Assembly (NCBI GenBank): GCA_021464245.1
Contig: JADCRB010000045.1
Coordinates: 1-64,000, forward strand
Source: Carallia brachiata
Taxonomy: Eukaryota; Streptophyta; Magnoliopsida; Malpighiales; Rhizophoraceae
Direction: 5' to 3'
DNA: 64,000 bases
Shown: positions 11,481 to 24,030 of the stretch, in pieces
Position numbering within the stretch: the stretch's first letter is position 1
Layout of the letters: the number at the start of each line of letters is the position of its first letter
The notes under the pieces: model-generated
Databases searched by the model: none
What the model was told of the DNA's origin: nothing
Seen by the model: the letters and a program-made list of their open reading frames with translations, nothing else
Translations under genes and position numbers: made by a program

Positions 11481-12172
11481 ATAGAAACCATAGTTATTAA
11501 AACTAGTTCGGATATTGACCCAGTCAGACGACTGGGTTAATGAGTTATTGGTTCAATCAGTGGGTCATTGATTCAACCAGTGGGTCATTAATTCTTAAGA
11601 AGAGGAATGTATCAAATAAATATACAAATTTTTTGTATAATTTAACACAATAACTGTATTTTTAAAAATTAAAAAGTAGTTTATACCAATCAAAACTTTG
11701 ATAAAAATTCTTAAAGAACTATTTTTGAATGCCAATTATAACCTATTGCTTGATATATGAATAAAGTTAAATTGTTGTATGCAGAAAAACAAACAGTGAA
11801 AAATGAAAAATTCTTAGATTGAACAAGAAAATACTGTACAATACTGTTTAATATTATAAAAATATTATTTTTATTGTTTACACAGTAAAAAGTTTAAAAA
11901 AATAATAAATTTTACTGTGTGAATGTTGTGCAAATATTATTGTTCACGTAGTGGAAAGTGAAAAAAATTTATAACTTTTACTGTGTGAATACTGTTTATT
12001 ATTATAAAAATATTATTTTTACTGTTTACACCGTCAAAAATATAAAAAAAATTATTTTTTTATTATTCAAACGACCCAGTCACTATTCACGAGACCCAGT
12101 CCGGCCAAGTGCCCGGGTCACCAGACCACCGGTCCGACCGGCCGGGCCGGGTTTAATAACTATGATAGAAAC
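11481..12172. mobile_element. Non-autonomous hAT-type transposon, 676 bp, TSD ATAGAAAC
   Basis: The element is 11489-12164, with perfect 14-bp terminal inverted repeats (CATAGTTATTAAAC and GTTTAATAACTATG). Exact 8-bp duplications ATAGAAAC stand at 11481-11488 and 12165-12172. The paralogous spacers near 22090, 33228 and 44103 read straight through AATAGAAACACCAGCC, so they preserve the empty site. The ends are rich in GACCCAGT and CCGG motifs; the middle is AT-rich with repeated TTTACTGTG blocks. No transposase was seen. Confidence 0.9.
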
Positions 12173-13560
12173 ACCAGCCTGCCCGTGCACGTTGGAGGTC
12201 TTACATGCACACTCAAGCAAATACCTGTAAAGAAGGTTGTTACACAATATATTGGGCATTAAAACTAAAGCCAATGACGGGGCATACCTACAAGTCTACC
12301 ACCTGACACAAAGGTTGGAAGGCCTGACGGCAGCATTCCTAGCCCAGAAGTTTGTGGATGTTTTATGCATGTCATGTTTCTTCCTTAGCCCAACTTGAAT
12401 GTCATTTCTGTCGAGAAATTTCAAATTGATTGCTAATTATGAATCATATTCTGCAACTAAGATCTAAAACACTGAGCATCATCATAAGAAAAGTCTATTC
12501 TTTTAGAGACCTCACGAGACAGGACAAAAGAATCAACAGGTTGTGGCAGAAATCAAGAGACAAGCTGAGAGAATCAGAGATTCAAGAGAGGGTAAAATGA
12601 CCCAAATTATTCCAGCTGTTTTAGAAACAAATAGCAAAAACATTCAACGGACTTATTAACTTCCAGTATCTCTTGAAGCCTATATCAGGTTATAATAAAC
12701 AATAAAGGTGTTTTCCCAAGCCAATGCAACTTATAGATAAGAAAGGGCTTTGGTTCATCCCAACACAAAATCTTTCCCTTCACCTGCCTTTTCCCTGAAA
12801 CTCTCTGCACTTAATTCTTATCTAACATAAGCATACACAATAATTAAAAAAAAAAAAACAACTTACGTTTTATATAATATGAGAGAACCAAATTGTAATG
12901 CCTGGCATTCACAACAAACAATCAACAAAAGTAATTGGGTGTACCTCATGGAGCTTCAAGGATTGATCCACAACAGGCAGCAAGATTCACAAGCTTCGTG
13001 CCACGATCACTAACCATGCGTTGGGATCCTTCCTTTACATATAAACGAGCCAAGGATGATCCTAGATTATAGAATTGTCGCTGAATCCAAAATTTGTTTG
13101 CCAAAGAGTGCAAAGCACCAAATTGTAAAATTTGGCATTAAAACAGAATGTCAATAAAAGCATTTGGATGTACCTTTAAAAATCCTTGAGAATCAATCTA
13201 CAAAATGAAGCAAGGTTCACAAAATCTATGCCTCAATCGCTCACGACTTGGCATTCATCCTGGTATATCCGATGAGAAAGCACGATCCATTAGTTATCCC
13301 ATTGTTGCTGAAGCAAAGCTTGTTTGCCTAAAGTCAAGCACACAGAGATTTTCAAAAGATTATCAGTTTTAAACAGAACTCGACCATGAAAACGACTTTT
13401 AGCGTTCGTGGTCATTATAAAATCAGAACCAACCAAAAAAGTTCTGGCTCGTGCACCTTCAGATTCATATACGGCGTCTACAATTTAAGATTCTTTGAAA
13501 AAAAATTATATTATTCAATTGGAAAATAAATATATTGCAACTTCAGTTTAAAAAAGAAAA
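12173..13560. other. Spacer block shared with other units
   Basis: Homologous up to about 13320 with 22095-23240, 33232-34280 and 44110-45150, including the CTTGCATGCACACTCATGC block and GGCAGCATTCCTAGCC. No conserved open frame was found across the copies. The repeated AAATCCACAAC/ATTCACAAGCTTCG lines could be old 3' flanking DNA of a receptor gene. Confidence 0.55.
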
Positions 13561-13619
13561 CAAAACATACCATAAGTGTGCATCTCTCCCAAAGAAACTG
13601 GAAGTGGATTCAACATATT

Positions 13620-13679
13620 AACATTCAACCATTCCAGAAATCCAATCATAACATTCAACTATTCCAAAAATCCAATCAT
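13620..13679. repeat. Two-copy 30-bp tandem repeat
   Basis: Two adjacent 30-bp units, each beginning AACATTCAAC and ending AATCCAATCAT, differ at only two positions. No function is evident. Confidence 0.9.
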
Positions 13680-14300
13680 TTTAAAAAGTTGAGCAATTTC
13701 ATAGACAAAGTTCTTAAAGTTTCTGTCAACATAACCAATTTCTGTATCTTTACCTTTCACCCACTGCAGGTGTTTTGACTCAAGATATTGGATCATAGTA
13801 ATCTAGCAAACACAAGAAACTCAAGGCATATATTCAAAGCGTATTAGTTTATCCCCACCAAACACAAAAATGCCGCAAAAATTTGCAGATAGAAAACTAA
13901 AATTTCCAAAGGAATAATTGCTATCAAGTTATCCAACAAGTCCCAAAAAGGTTTGTCGGTTATTAGTTCAAAAAGGCTTCTACGAGTCAACTTCTATGAA
14001 ACTTGGTGGCCATCCTACTGTTTGCAAATTTAAAGTCAATGTTTCTTATCCAAGGGAATTCATCTTTGTTTTCTTGGGTTGATGCTTTTTGCCACTAAAC
14101 ATGGTTATTTTTAAGCCACACAGTGTTTCCATCAGCTTATAACTCGATATAACAGGCGGAAGTCAGCTGGAACAGTCTTGAAATTTTCCTCTAATGCTTT
14201 TCCTAGTGCACCCTTCACAAGAAAAATAGTATCTTCTCCCTAAGTGGATGCATATCAAAAAGACTATAAAATGCTCAAATAACTCAGGAAGACATACCTA
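13680..14300. other. Unassigned DNA
   Basis: No gene, repeat or element that I can support. It lies between the reused spacer block and the relict multi-exon gene. Confidence 0.5.
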
Positions 14301-17300
14301 TCTATTCTTTAAATTGCATGAAGCATAATTATCCAACCAGCAGACATGGCAGCAATCCACTTTCTACAGTAGAAGATTCATAACTCAGTTATGGGAATGT
14401 GGGAAAACTTCAATTAGATATTGGTAAAATGCCAACATTGCTGTGGGTCATACCTATGATTCAACATCAGTTGCATGTCGAGCCTCCGAACAAGTTCGGC
14501 AATAAACAAAATGCTTAGCTGATAAGAATTCATTGGCGATGGAGTTCTAAAGTTTTTATAACCATGAATCCTAAAGTCACTTACCGCCATCGAACAAGCC
14601 AACGAATCAATATGGGAAGCTTTGTTTTGTGGAATTTAATTATAGACCTGTATGATATGTGTCTTACACGAGATCCTTTTTCACTGAAAGTAACAATCAG
14701 TTGTTTATATGATGGTATAACATCTTGCCAATATTACAATGATCTGCAATTTCAGTGAGAACGTAGGATCAAGATAGGCAAAAGAGCTTTGGCATAAGAA
14801 CCAACATATGTGCAGCCTTCTCAAATAGATATTAGTGGGCAAAATGTCATAATTTGGCTGATAGGTGGATTTCTCAGAAGACAAAAGATGCAAGAATATA
14901 ACTAGGGTTAGATGCATTGTTGTGCAACAGGAATAGCAAAGTGTAAAAATAAATAATTCTTCCGTACATGTTAAGATGAAAGGTAAAGGAAATACCAACA
15001 ATGTCTCGAAAGCCAATAGATGGATCCTTGCACCACAAATTTATAGTGTCCCGGCTCCGGTAAGCACCCTGCAGCAAACATATAAGATTTCATGGTCATA
15101 AGAAAGAAAAAAAATATCCAATTTGCACAACCATCATTTTGGCTCAGTTTTTGCCTCAATGGGGTAGAAAGGAAGCGCATTTATGCTGATTACATTTACA
15201 GAATGACATGACCGTAGGGTAACTTTTCAATTTCTAAAGAAGAAATTCAATTTAGAAACTTTCACTGGCTTCCAACTCACCAAATATTAAAATCACAAAT
15301 GAACAAACTAATGAATGATGTCAACCACAAATTGCTATGAAAACTGTAGCTTCTGTTCTTTTGGTATATCATTGACAAGCAAGCTGATGATAGGAAATGT
15401 GACACCCATCTCTTGAGAAGAAAATAGGTCAAGAGAACAAGCATGTTTAGCAATGCCAGAGACAAGCTACACTAGAAAAGCAATACGTCCAATAAATAAG
15501 CACAAAGAATGGTTTTTTACCTCCCAATACCGCCATTAGTGTGCCCTTAAATGAGAAGCCTCTGATTCCATATCTCGAGCAGTTTGAATTCCCTTAAACA
15601 AAAGCTACATTAATAATGAGAGCAAACAGAGAGCATCCGGCCCAGTTTCTTAGCAAAGACCATAGTAGCACAAATCTACAAACTATAGAAGCACTGCTAT
15701 GAATTATGCATTTCTTGGAGTTCTTAAAAATTTCTCCTTAATACTCTGCTCAAGCATCATTCACAATAAATTTAGTATCTTATCCATATGTTAAGCAAAT
15801 CCCTTCATATATGAAAAAGAGTCAAATATGCACAATATACCCCGGGACCCATACCAATCTGTTGTTTTTGAACTTGATTTTGGAACATAATTATCAGCAC
15901 CAGCACTCATTGTTGCAGCTCAGACCTGCGAAAAAACTTCAAATACATAGACATAAAAGCAGAATATTGTGTGTTGGTCATACCTGTGATTCAACATCAA
16001 TTACATATGGGGAGCCTCCAAGGAAGTTCCAAAATAAACTATGAGCTCAGTGAGAAGTAATTCACTGATGACTAGCTTAAATTACCAAAATAACTCAGTA
16101 AGTACTTACTCCTGTCTCTTTTGACATGAGTTGTCAAGCAAGCTAAAAATCAGAAATTTGATATAATTTCTTCAGAAGAAATAATTAAGAAAAGGGAATT
16201 AACCTGATTCAGAGCTACGCAGATAACATAGTGGGTGCCACAAAAACTGATTCTGACTTCTGACACTGTCACTGACATGCCTTCAGATTAGGAACCGTTG
16301 ATTCTGTACCTAACACAGCTTCAATTACTTTAGACCAAAATGAGACTAACGAACAAAATTCAGGACAAAGGCTTGCATTTTAAAACAAAAATCTTAACAA
16401 AATTTTCAAATGATGAGTGTCCAGAAAAGGACACATTTTGAGCTACCACAAAATGGCATATGCATGCAAAAAAACTAATTTCAATTTGAAAAGGATATTT
16501 ACAGAAAGATAAATAAGCACAACAATGACAACAATGGCAGACAAGACTACTCACCAAAAGAGGAAATATTGGTTCATGCTTCTCTAATGACCTTTTTCAC
16601 CTGTCAATCCTAACTTATCAAATCCTGCAAATATTTAGTAAACATTATCAGCCAGAAAACAATCACTAGAATCCTGAACAACGAAATCAGGAAGTACAAA
16701 GGCATAGATGTTTACCTGTGCCATTTCAGGTAACTGTAGCAATACCATCAACTGCATATATTTGCTTGGACTCCATCTGTAATTCTTAAAAAGAGAATGA
16801 AAAGACAAGCAATATGGGAAATAAGCAACAAATGTTTATAAACTTACAATGCAAACTATCCTCTACAACATGCACACTACCAACATCAGAAGAAATGACT
16901 CCTGTGTAGCAGCATATCAGGAAAGACAAATTTAGTGTCTAAATAAAAAACAGCTGAAGAAAACATCAAATTTGGTTCAACTCTTCACTTTCCTTTTGTC
17001 TGTGGTTGAACAAAGGATTGGAAGACATTCTGAGATTCAACAGAAAAGAGAATGGGTCCTTTAACATCTACCTCCATTGTTCTCCTGATTACTGAACCAA
17101 TCATATGAATTTGTTGACAAACAACCGACTCTGCGTAATCCAACATGGCTTTGCTATACATTACGGACAACCTGGAACATTTGAGATTAGAAAGAAAATC
17201 TTAAGAAATATGAGAGGAGGGAACAGTTTAAAGAACTCATTTTACAGAGAAATTATTGTATAAAGAGCCAATTATGTGACACGATATTAAAAGTATGGCA

Positions 17301-18130
17301 CATAGTACCTTAAACAGTTTTGTCAACATTCATGAGATCTTCCATATAATGGAACTCATTAGAGTGTCCCCTTTGAAGCAATCGAAAATCTCCGAATTAA
17401 TGAACATTTCTCCTGCAAAAATGTTAAATATAAATGCAGCAACATTAAAATTTAAGTAATTAAATTTATTTAGAAGAATAACACATCTAAATTTCAGGCA
17501 ACCAAGCTCTTGCTTCCTCATCAATGTTCCCTTTCAATCTACATGTGTATTTGTGCAGTGATGTTTCCATGAAGCCTGAAAGACAAACAAGAGGAAACAA
17601 TAAATGCTAATTTCTAAAAAAATTTAACAATTTACAAAAAAATTAATAGACTTTTTTTTTTTGGAGTAAAAAAAAAAAATTAATAGAGCTGACTGCTCTT
17701 CAATGAGCAGATTCAATGTTCCAACATAGTTTCACTGCAAAAAGAATCATTCTTGAGTAAGTGATAATAGCTATAAAGAGACTTTAAGGTATTATATGAA
17801 CAAAGAACAAGAAAAGAAGTACAAAAACATATACCCAGAAGAATAAGTACCTGCTTAAAGACAAAAAAAAATAAGCAGAGGTTAACTTAATGTCTTAGTA
17901 TAACAGATAGACTTGAAATTCATGAAAGATTGGGATTCTTGAAGTAATGAACATCAAAGACAACTTAAATTTATCAGGATGAAAAAAGAAAGAAAGAAAG
18001 AAAACTCAAATTTATCAAAAAAAAGAACTCAAATTGGTCTCCAGGCTATGTTTACGGAAGCGGTCTGGGTATGGTTTTGGCCACCCAACTGGTACTGATT
18101 CGGCGGCGGCGAAACTCTCATGAAGTTAAC
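14300..18130 (-). pseudogene. Relict of an unidentified multi-exon gene, minus strand, copy 1
   Basis: Several short exon-like pieces with plausible splice borders follow one another on the minus strand. They are: a putative first exon near 18122-18040 starting MRVSPPPNQYQLGG; a piece near 17580-17490 with METSLHKYTC and DEEARAW; one near 17405-17310 with HYMEDL; an open piece 17170-16985 with SVMYSKAMLDYAESVVCQQ and ending PQTKGK; and one near 15080-14990 with TINLWCKDP. A second copy at 37440-39200 shares most pieces but lacks about 15570-17300. Some pieces run open only in frames that do not join, and stops differ between copies, so this is most likely decayed. I do not recognise the family. 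Long stretches between pieces look like introns. Confidence 0.4.
16985..17170 (-). other. Best exon candidate of the unidentified gene
   Basis: An open stretch of 61 codons preceded by a clear acceptor (TTCCAG) at its 5' edge. The peptide has protein-like composition, with SVMYSKAMLDYAES near its start and VDVKGPILFSVES in the middle. It is absent from the second copy (deletion spanning about 15570-17300). The family is not recognised. Confidence 0.4.
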
Positions 18131-18394
18131 AATTGAATACAGATGAAAAAAAAAAAGCAGAATCACGAACGTTTTTCTGGAAATACGAAGAAGCCAAATA
18201 GTCATATTTTAAAAACTAACAGCCAAGAAATCAAAAGAACAAAACATTCAAATCACATCAAGACAAGATTATTAGTTCTTTCCGTTAAAAAACATAAAAG
18301 AATGAGAAGATTAATGGGGAAATTGAGGGAATAGTGGTGGGGTGCAGGGGTGTTTCTTTGACAAAGGATGAGATAAGAATGCTCTCTGTATTTG

Positions 18395-18402
18395 TATTTA
18401 TA
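18395..18402 (-). promoter_or_regulatory. TATA box of the unidentified gene, copy 1
   Basis: TATAAATA on the minus strand, followed by a leader rich in CAGAGAG and, about 270 bp on, the putative first ATG near 18122. The same box stands at 39498-39505 and is altered in the copies near 95 and 55870. The role is inferred from sequence and position only. Confidence 0.45.
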
Positions 18403-18649
18403 ATAAGCGGCAATTTGAGGTCGGTGGCTCTCTTTTGAGACAAATCCGGTCTCCTGTCCAATGGACGGAAAACTGAATTCACCTTGGAATTGGATTCCCT
18501 CCCCATATAGTTTCCCGCATAGTTTGCGAGCCCTGTTTGTGGAAGGATATGTAATTTTACCTAAATACCCTCGTTGATCTTACATTGCAGCAAAAGTGTA
18601 ACGACCCTTTTTTTTTTTTTTTTTAATTTCTAATGAAAGAATAATTCCT

Positions 18650-18898
18650 TAATGCTTTGTTTGGGGACCGAAAGGAAAACAAAAAGAAAAGAAAAGAAAA
18701 AGAAAATAGATTCTTTTTCATTTTTTTAATTTATTTTCTATTAATCTAAATAATTAATTTTTATTTTTTTTTTCAAAAATTACTATTTATTTTTTTTCTC
18801 ACAACTTTCTAATCGTTATTTTTTATCAACTATAACATTATTATTACTGTACTATTTTTTATTTATTTTATTTTCTATTCAATGTAAACATACTATAA
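18650..18898. mobile_element. Tourist-like MITE candidate, TSD TAA, copy 1
   Basis: The element 18653-18895 begins TGCTTTGTTTGGG and ends with an imperfect inverted copy; the better-preserved end in the sister copy reads CCTAAACATACCA. TAA flanks both sides. The matching spacers near 835 and 56590 lack it. PIF/Harbinger Tourist elements carry 3-bp TAA/TTA duplications; the assignment is inferred from this. Confidence 0.55.
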
Positions 18899-20908
18899 AA
18901 ACAAACGAAAAGACAAGCATTATGAGGCAAAGCTATACATTTGCCGCCTGCGAGTAATAATTTTTTCGTAAATATATTAATTATTAAATTTTTTTAACTA
19001 ATAATAATATAATTGGATCATTTGGCATGGGAGTTTTAAGGTTAGCCAAAATATTTTTACATAATTAATTTAAATTTAAATTTTTACAGTTGGGCTCCTT
19101 CAATAAAAAATTGAATGCCGAATAGAAGTGTAATTACTAAATTTTAAATTCAATAATTATAATAATTACATGTGAAAAATTCTCCTTCATCATTATTACT
19201 ATTCAAGTAATAAATCTTCTTTATAAAAAATTTGAATTAAGATGTCAAAAGTTGATCTTTAACTTAAGTCTGCCGAGATGTCTATGATATCCTTTTTGAG
19301 TAGGAGGAAAAAAAAAACACAGAAAAGAAGAATAAAGACAAATTTTCTAATTATTTTCCAAGAAAAAGACCGGCTGGCATATATAGGAACTGTATTTGGA
19401 TTTAAAAAAAAAAAGCAAATAAGTGAGAGAGTGAGAGAGAGGAAAATGCTAGAAAGAAAAATTGAACATGGGAAAAATTTTCATTCATTTTAGCGTTCAG
19501 AAAAGGGTAATAATATATGAGAGAAAATTTTAAAAAAAATTTGCTTTAAAAAAGGTAAGAAATAAGATGATGGAAAATAATATGTATGAAGATATTAATT
19601 TTATTCTCAACTGAAAAATCTCACATATATAATTGAAACAATTAAGAAAATCAACAATTTCTCTCTAATATCGAGAAAAACAAATTTAGTGAGTGAAAAA
19701 AAAAATATATTTTTTATCCTCATTTTTGTTTATGATAAAAATATTTTTCAAAAACAAATATTAAATCTTTTCCCCTTATTTTTCTTTCATTCTTTTCCCC
19801 TTCAAGCGGATTGACGACTGGGAACTTCTTGGTCGCGCACCTTTCGACAATTTTTCTGGCTTTGATCGACATAGAACTTGTGATTATTCCCCGACCAAAG
19901 AAATGAAATAGGTTATTGTGACGCCGGACAATAGACAAATCCATATTAAAATGTGATTACGACCACTTTTCTCTAAAAGAAAATATTTTTGTCTTGAAAA
20001 ATAAGTATAAAAGCATATAAAATAAAGATGCACTTATCAACTTTAAATTCTTATCTATATTATTTACTTAGTTTTTGGTGAAAAAAATTTATATAATCAA
20101 GAAACATATTTCTAAAATAAAGTATTTACTACGCTTATTCACCTCTTTATGCGTATAACAAATCAATTATACATACATTTTTTTTTATTTCAGTTAAATG
20201 TCATTAAAAATTTTTGTTTTTCATACGTGCAGAAGTAGAATTGAATTACCACCCTCCTCTTGTTTAGATGACAATCCATCAACAAGGGTTGATAGCCACA
20301 ACAGCAAAAATCAACTAAGAACCCAGCAGTAGAATTGAGTTAGCTTGATTTTTTTTTTCTTTTTTAATATGCATTGTCATAAACAAACAAAAGTACGAAA
20401 AAGAAATTAATAAAGAAAATGATTAAAAGAATATCCATCAGCAATAATACATATGTGACAAGGAAAAAGGAAAACCTGCTGCGATGGGATAGAAAATTGA
20501 TGGCCATTTTGCTGCAATTCTGATTGTATCACAGGGGAATCAGTCCCAACACAACAAAACGTTTGTCGTTACAAAGAGGAAAAGCCAACAGATTTGAGGG
20601 AAATAAGCCAAGAAAAGAAAAGGTGCGATTTTGGTCCGCAAGTTTGGGTTCCAGAAAAAAACAAGTTAAACCTGCACACTTGTATATCCTGAGAGGTGTT
20701 CACTGATCTTTTGGATTTGGATGCCTCTCCTTCAAATGAGAAGAGAAGAACAGAAAGATTCAGTCGAATAGTGTCAAAATAGGAAGCCCAAAGGGATTCA
20801 ATAGCAGAAGAGACCCAAACTCGTCTCTAATCAATCTGGGCAAATAGGACTCTCCCAAAGAACAGGAAAATAACTGGGAGATTAGAAGGCTAAGCTGAAT
20901 TGTACTCC
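18899..20908. other. AT-rich spacer left of the solitary C-JID exon
   Basis: Poly-A/T-rich DNA with no supportable gene, nearly identical to 40022-42915 except that the latter holds an 852-bp hAT insertion. The empty target of that insertion is at 19270-19277 (CTGCCGAG). Confidence 0.65.
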
Positions 20909-21339
20909 TCATCTTTGGCATACAAATGTAATGGCCCCGCATTTCTTCACCTTCCAATAGCCTTGAATTGACGATCGGAGTATGAAAGGTTTGAACCTAA
21001 ACCAGAGGGTCTCGTACGAGCATTGAGTTAGGCGTGGACAATCCTCAGCTGTCATCTCATACAGCCTGCAAGCAAACAGCATTACGACTGGCTCTGTAGG
21101 GATTCTCAAGTTTGCCACCGCACAGATCTCATCTAGAACAAAAGTGAAATCACTGCTGTCATCACGATCGTCTCCAAGATGGCAGTTGGATTGGAGGTGT
21201 GTTTCAACAAGAAATTTTCAATCGACAACGAGGCATATAATAAATCCCAAGTAGCCATCGTTGTTGAGCCAATTTGAGGGAAGCAAAACTCTGACAGTGT
21301 CTCCCCTGCTTTGATTCATGCACCACTCGGCCGCAGCCA
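20909..21339 (-). pseudogene. Solitary C-JID exon, copy F2
   Basis: A last-exon remnant without upstream TNL exons. It begins after an acceptor (CGGTACAG) and reads EWCMNQSRGDTVRVLLPSNW, then NNDGYLGFIICLVVD to an in-frame stop at 21218. Downstream in another frame it continues with PTEPVVMLFACRLYEM to a final TFVCQR and a stop at 20909. It lacks the roughly ten residues that precede EWC in TNL-D. The same premature stop is found in copy F3, so the lesion predates the segmental duplication. A non-functional relic is the simplest reading. Confidence 0.7.
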
Positions 21340-21369
21340 CTGTACCGCAAAAATAAGAATCATGATGTA

Positions 21370-23142
21370 ATATAAGTAGTGATAAAATCCACCAAAAGAG
21401 AACCAAGCTGGATTTATTTGGTGTGATCAGCTTCATTTGTTAATGCAACCACTGTACTAACCGCATGTCAACCCTTATGTTATGCACAGTCAAAATATCA
21501 TGGAAACCAAGTTCCGCAACCCATTGTCTTTGCCGATCATGTCTTGATACACAACTGAAAAGTCCTGCGTCGAACACCGTATATTTGAAAGCTTCAAGAG
21601 GGAAACCCTGGATTCATCAATAAGCATTTAAACAAGATTCTATTTAAAAAATTTGATATAAGGCAACCCAATCCATTTATTTGACTCACTCAAGACCTAG
21701 GTCCCAAGCAAATGAAGATTGGCATGTACGTCTCCAGCAAATGAAATGCAATAGCACTGAGTTGGACGTTCAAAAATATTGAACTAAATCAGTAATGAAC
21801 AAACAATCTTGCCTAGAGATAGTTTAGTCTACTTTATTTTATTAAGCCAAGCCTCCAGTTGGCTTCCATTGAATTATTGCCTTCAAACTGGGCGACCAAA
21901 TTGCAAAAATGCTAGCAGAATTATTGGAAAAAAAAGGAACACGAGAGCTGAATGCAGGTAAAGAGACCGTTTGAAACGTGAAAGAGCAAAGTAAAGAACT
22001 AATAGCTATATGTACAAAGACAAGGACTGATGGCTGTAAGATAACTATACTGACAGCAAAGTGTAGAGTGAGGTCAGCAATTGACCAGAAAATAGAAACA
22101 CCAGCCTGCCTTTTGCACGTTGGAGGTCTTGCATGCACACTCATGCAACCACTTGTATGGAAGAATGCTACACAATATATTGGGCGTTAAAACTAAAGCT
22201 AATGATGGGGCATACCTGCAAGTCTACGACATGATGCAAAGGTCACAAGGCCTGGTGGCAGCATTCCTAGCCTAGAAGTTTTTGGATGTTCTCTGCATTT
22301 CATTTTTCTTCTTTAGGCCCACTTGAATGTCATTTCTGTCGAGAAATTTCAAATTGATTGCTAATTATGAATCATATTCTCCAACTAAGATCCAAACCAC
22401 TAAGCATTATCAAAAGAAATGTCTATTCTTTCAGAGACCTCCCAAGAAAAGACAAAGGAATCAACGGATTGTGGCAGAAATCAAGAGATGAGCTGAGAAC
22501 ATGTAAGAAAAGAACAAAAAACAAAGATACAAGAGAGAATAAAATGGCCCGAATTGTTCCAACAATTTAGAAAGTGTAAGCTAACAAACAGCAACAACAT
22601 TCAATGGACTTACTAAAACTCATTTGAAACATTATTTTTACACTCTTTTGGTTGATTTTCTAACTTCCAGTTTCTCTTGAAGCCTAAATCAGTTTACAAT
22701 ACTCAAACAACATGTTTTCCCAAGCGAACCCAACTTATAGATAAAAAAAAGGGCTTTGGTTCATCCCAACACAAAAATCACCTGCCTTTTCTCTAAAACT
22801 CTCTGTGCACTTAACTCTTATCTAACATGAGCATTCACAAGACAAAAAATTTGTGGGTCCATATAGTATGAGAGAACAAAATGTAATGCCTGGCATTCAC
22901 AACAAACAATCAACGAAAGCAATTGGGTGTACCTCATGGAGTATTGAGGATTGATCTGCAACAGGCGGCAAGATTCAGAAGCTTCGAGCCACCATCACTA
23001 ACCATGCGTTGGGATCTTTCCTCGGTATATCAATGAGCAAAGGATGATCCTAAATTATAACATTGCCGCTGAATCAAAAATTTGTCTGCCAAAGAGTGCA
23101 AAGCACCTAATTCTAATATTTGGCATCAAAACAGACAGTCAA
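21370..23142. repeat. Conserved spacer between solitary C-JID exon and TNL-B
   Basis: Starts with the module seen at 2440, 32030, 43390 and 58165. It continues with the spacer blocks shared with 12173-13400, 33230-34280 and 43650-45150. Short open readings in it are not conserved between copies, so I do not call genes. Confidence 0.6.
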
Positions 23143-23710
23143 TTAAAAGCATTTGGACGTAACCTTATACATCTTTGAGAATCAATCTGCAACATGAAGC
23201 AAGATTCACAAATCCATGCCTCAATCACTCGTGTCTTGGCAAACATCAACTATACATCTTTTTTTTATCAGTTGAATCTCACTTAAAATGTTTATTTTCT
23301 CTAACATATACAATTGAGTTAACCTGATTTAATATTTTTTAGGTGTTTCCATAAACAAACAGAAATACAAAAAAGAAATAAATAAAGAAAATGTTCAAAA
23401 GAATATACATCTGCAGTAACACAACAATGGGAGAAAAAGGAAAAAGGAAAACCTGCTGCGATGGGATAGAAATTGATGCCAATTTTGCTGCCTCTGATTA
23501 TTTTCTATGGTGTCATTTTATAGGTGGCAGCGCCGCTGATGGCGTTTTCTATGGTGTCCTGTGTTTTGGGTGTGCGACACAAACGAGTACTGTTCCGTAT
23601 ATTGGGACTCAAACTCAAAAAGGATAATTTGCCAAAGATGATATTCAAAAGGAAGAAAAAAAAAGGAAAAAGTTCTGTAAAAGTAAAACCTTTTTAATGG
23701 CAAGTCTTTG
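23143..23710. other. Segment present only in the TNL-B unit
   Basis: About 560 bp missing from the TNL-C unit, where the sequence jumps from AGAGTCAAT straight to TTGGGGAGTTCTTC near 45150. The junction shares CAATTT-type bases with both edges, which suggests a microhomology deletion in the right copy. Part of it (23391-23530) resembles the sequence near 1600-1700 and 20400-20500, i.e. DNA downstream of a solitary C-JID exon. Confidence 0.6.
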
Positions 23711-24030
23711 CAATTTGGGGAGTTCTTCCAGCAATCGAGCCTTTGTTCTTCGAACCTCCGCGTTCATAGCAACCGCGGCAGCCCTATTCTTCTCGGTTGC
23801 CGCGGACTCCTATTTCGAAGTCAATTCGAAGAAAATCAAACAATTAAAACAGGGGAATGAAGACCCAAAACCAAAATATAAGAATAAAAAACAGTGAAAT
23901 AACAGAGTAAAAGGGGCGGTGTGAAAGAAGGGATGATGAGATTGGGGAAATGGAGGGAGGGCTGCGTGTGTGTGTGTTTTTGGAAAATGGCAGTGGAAGG
24001 CTAAGCTGAATCTTAATCCTCATCTTCTGC

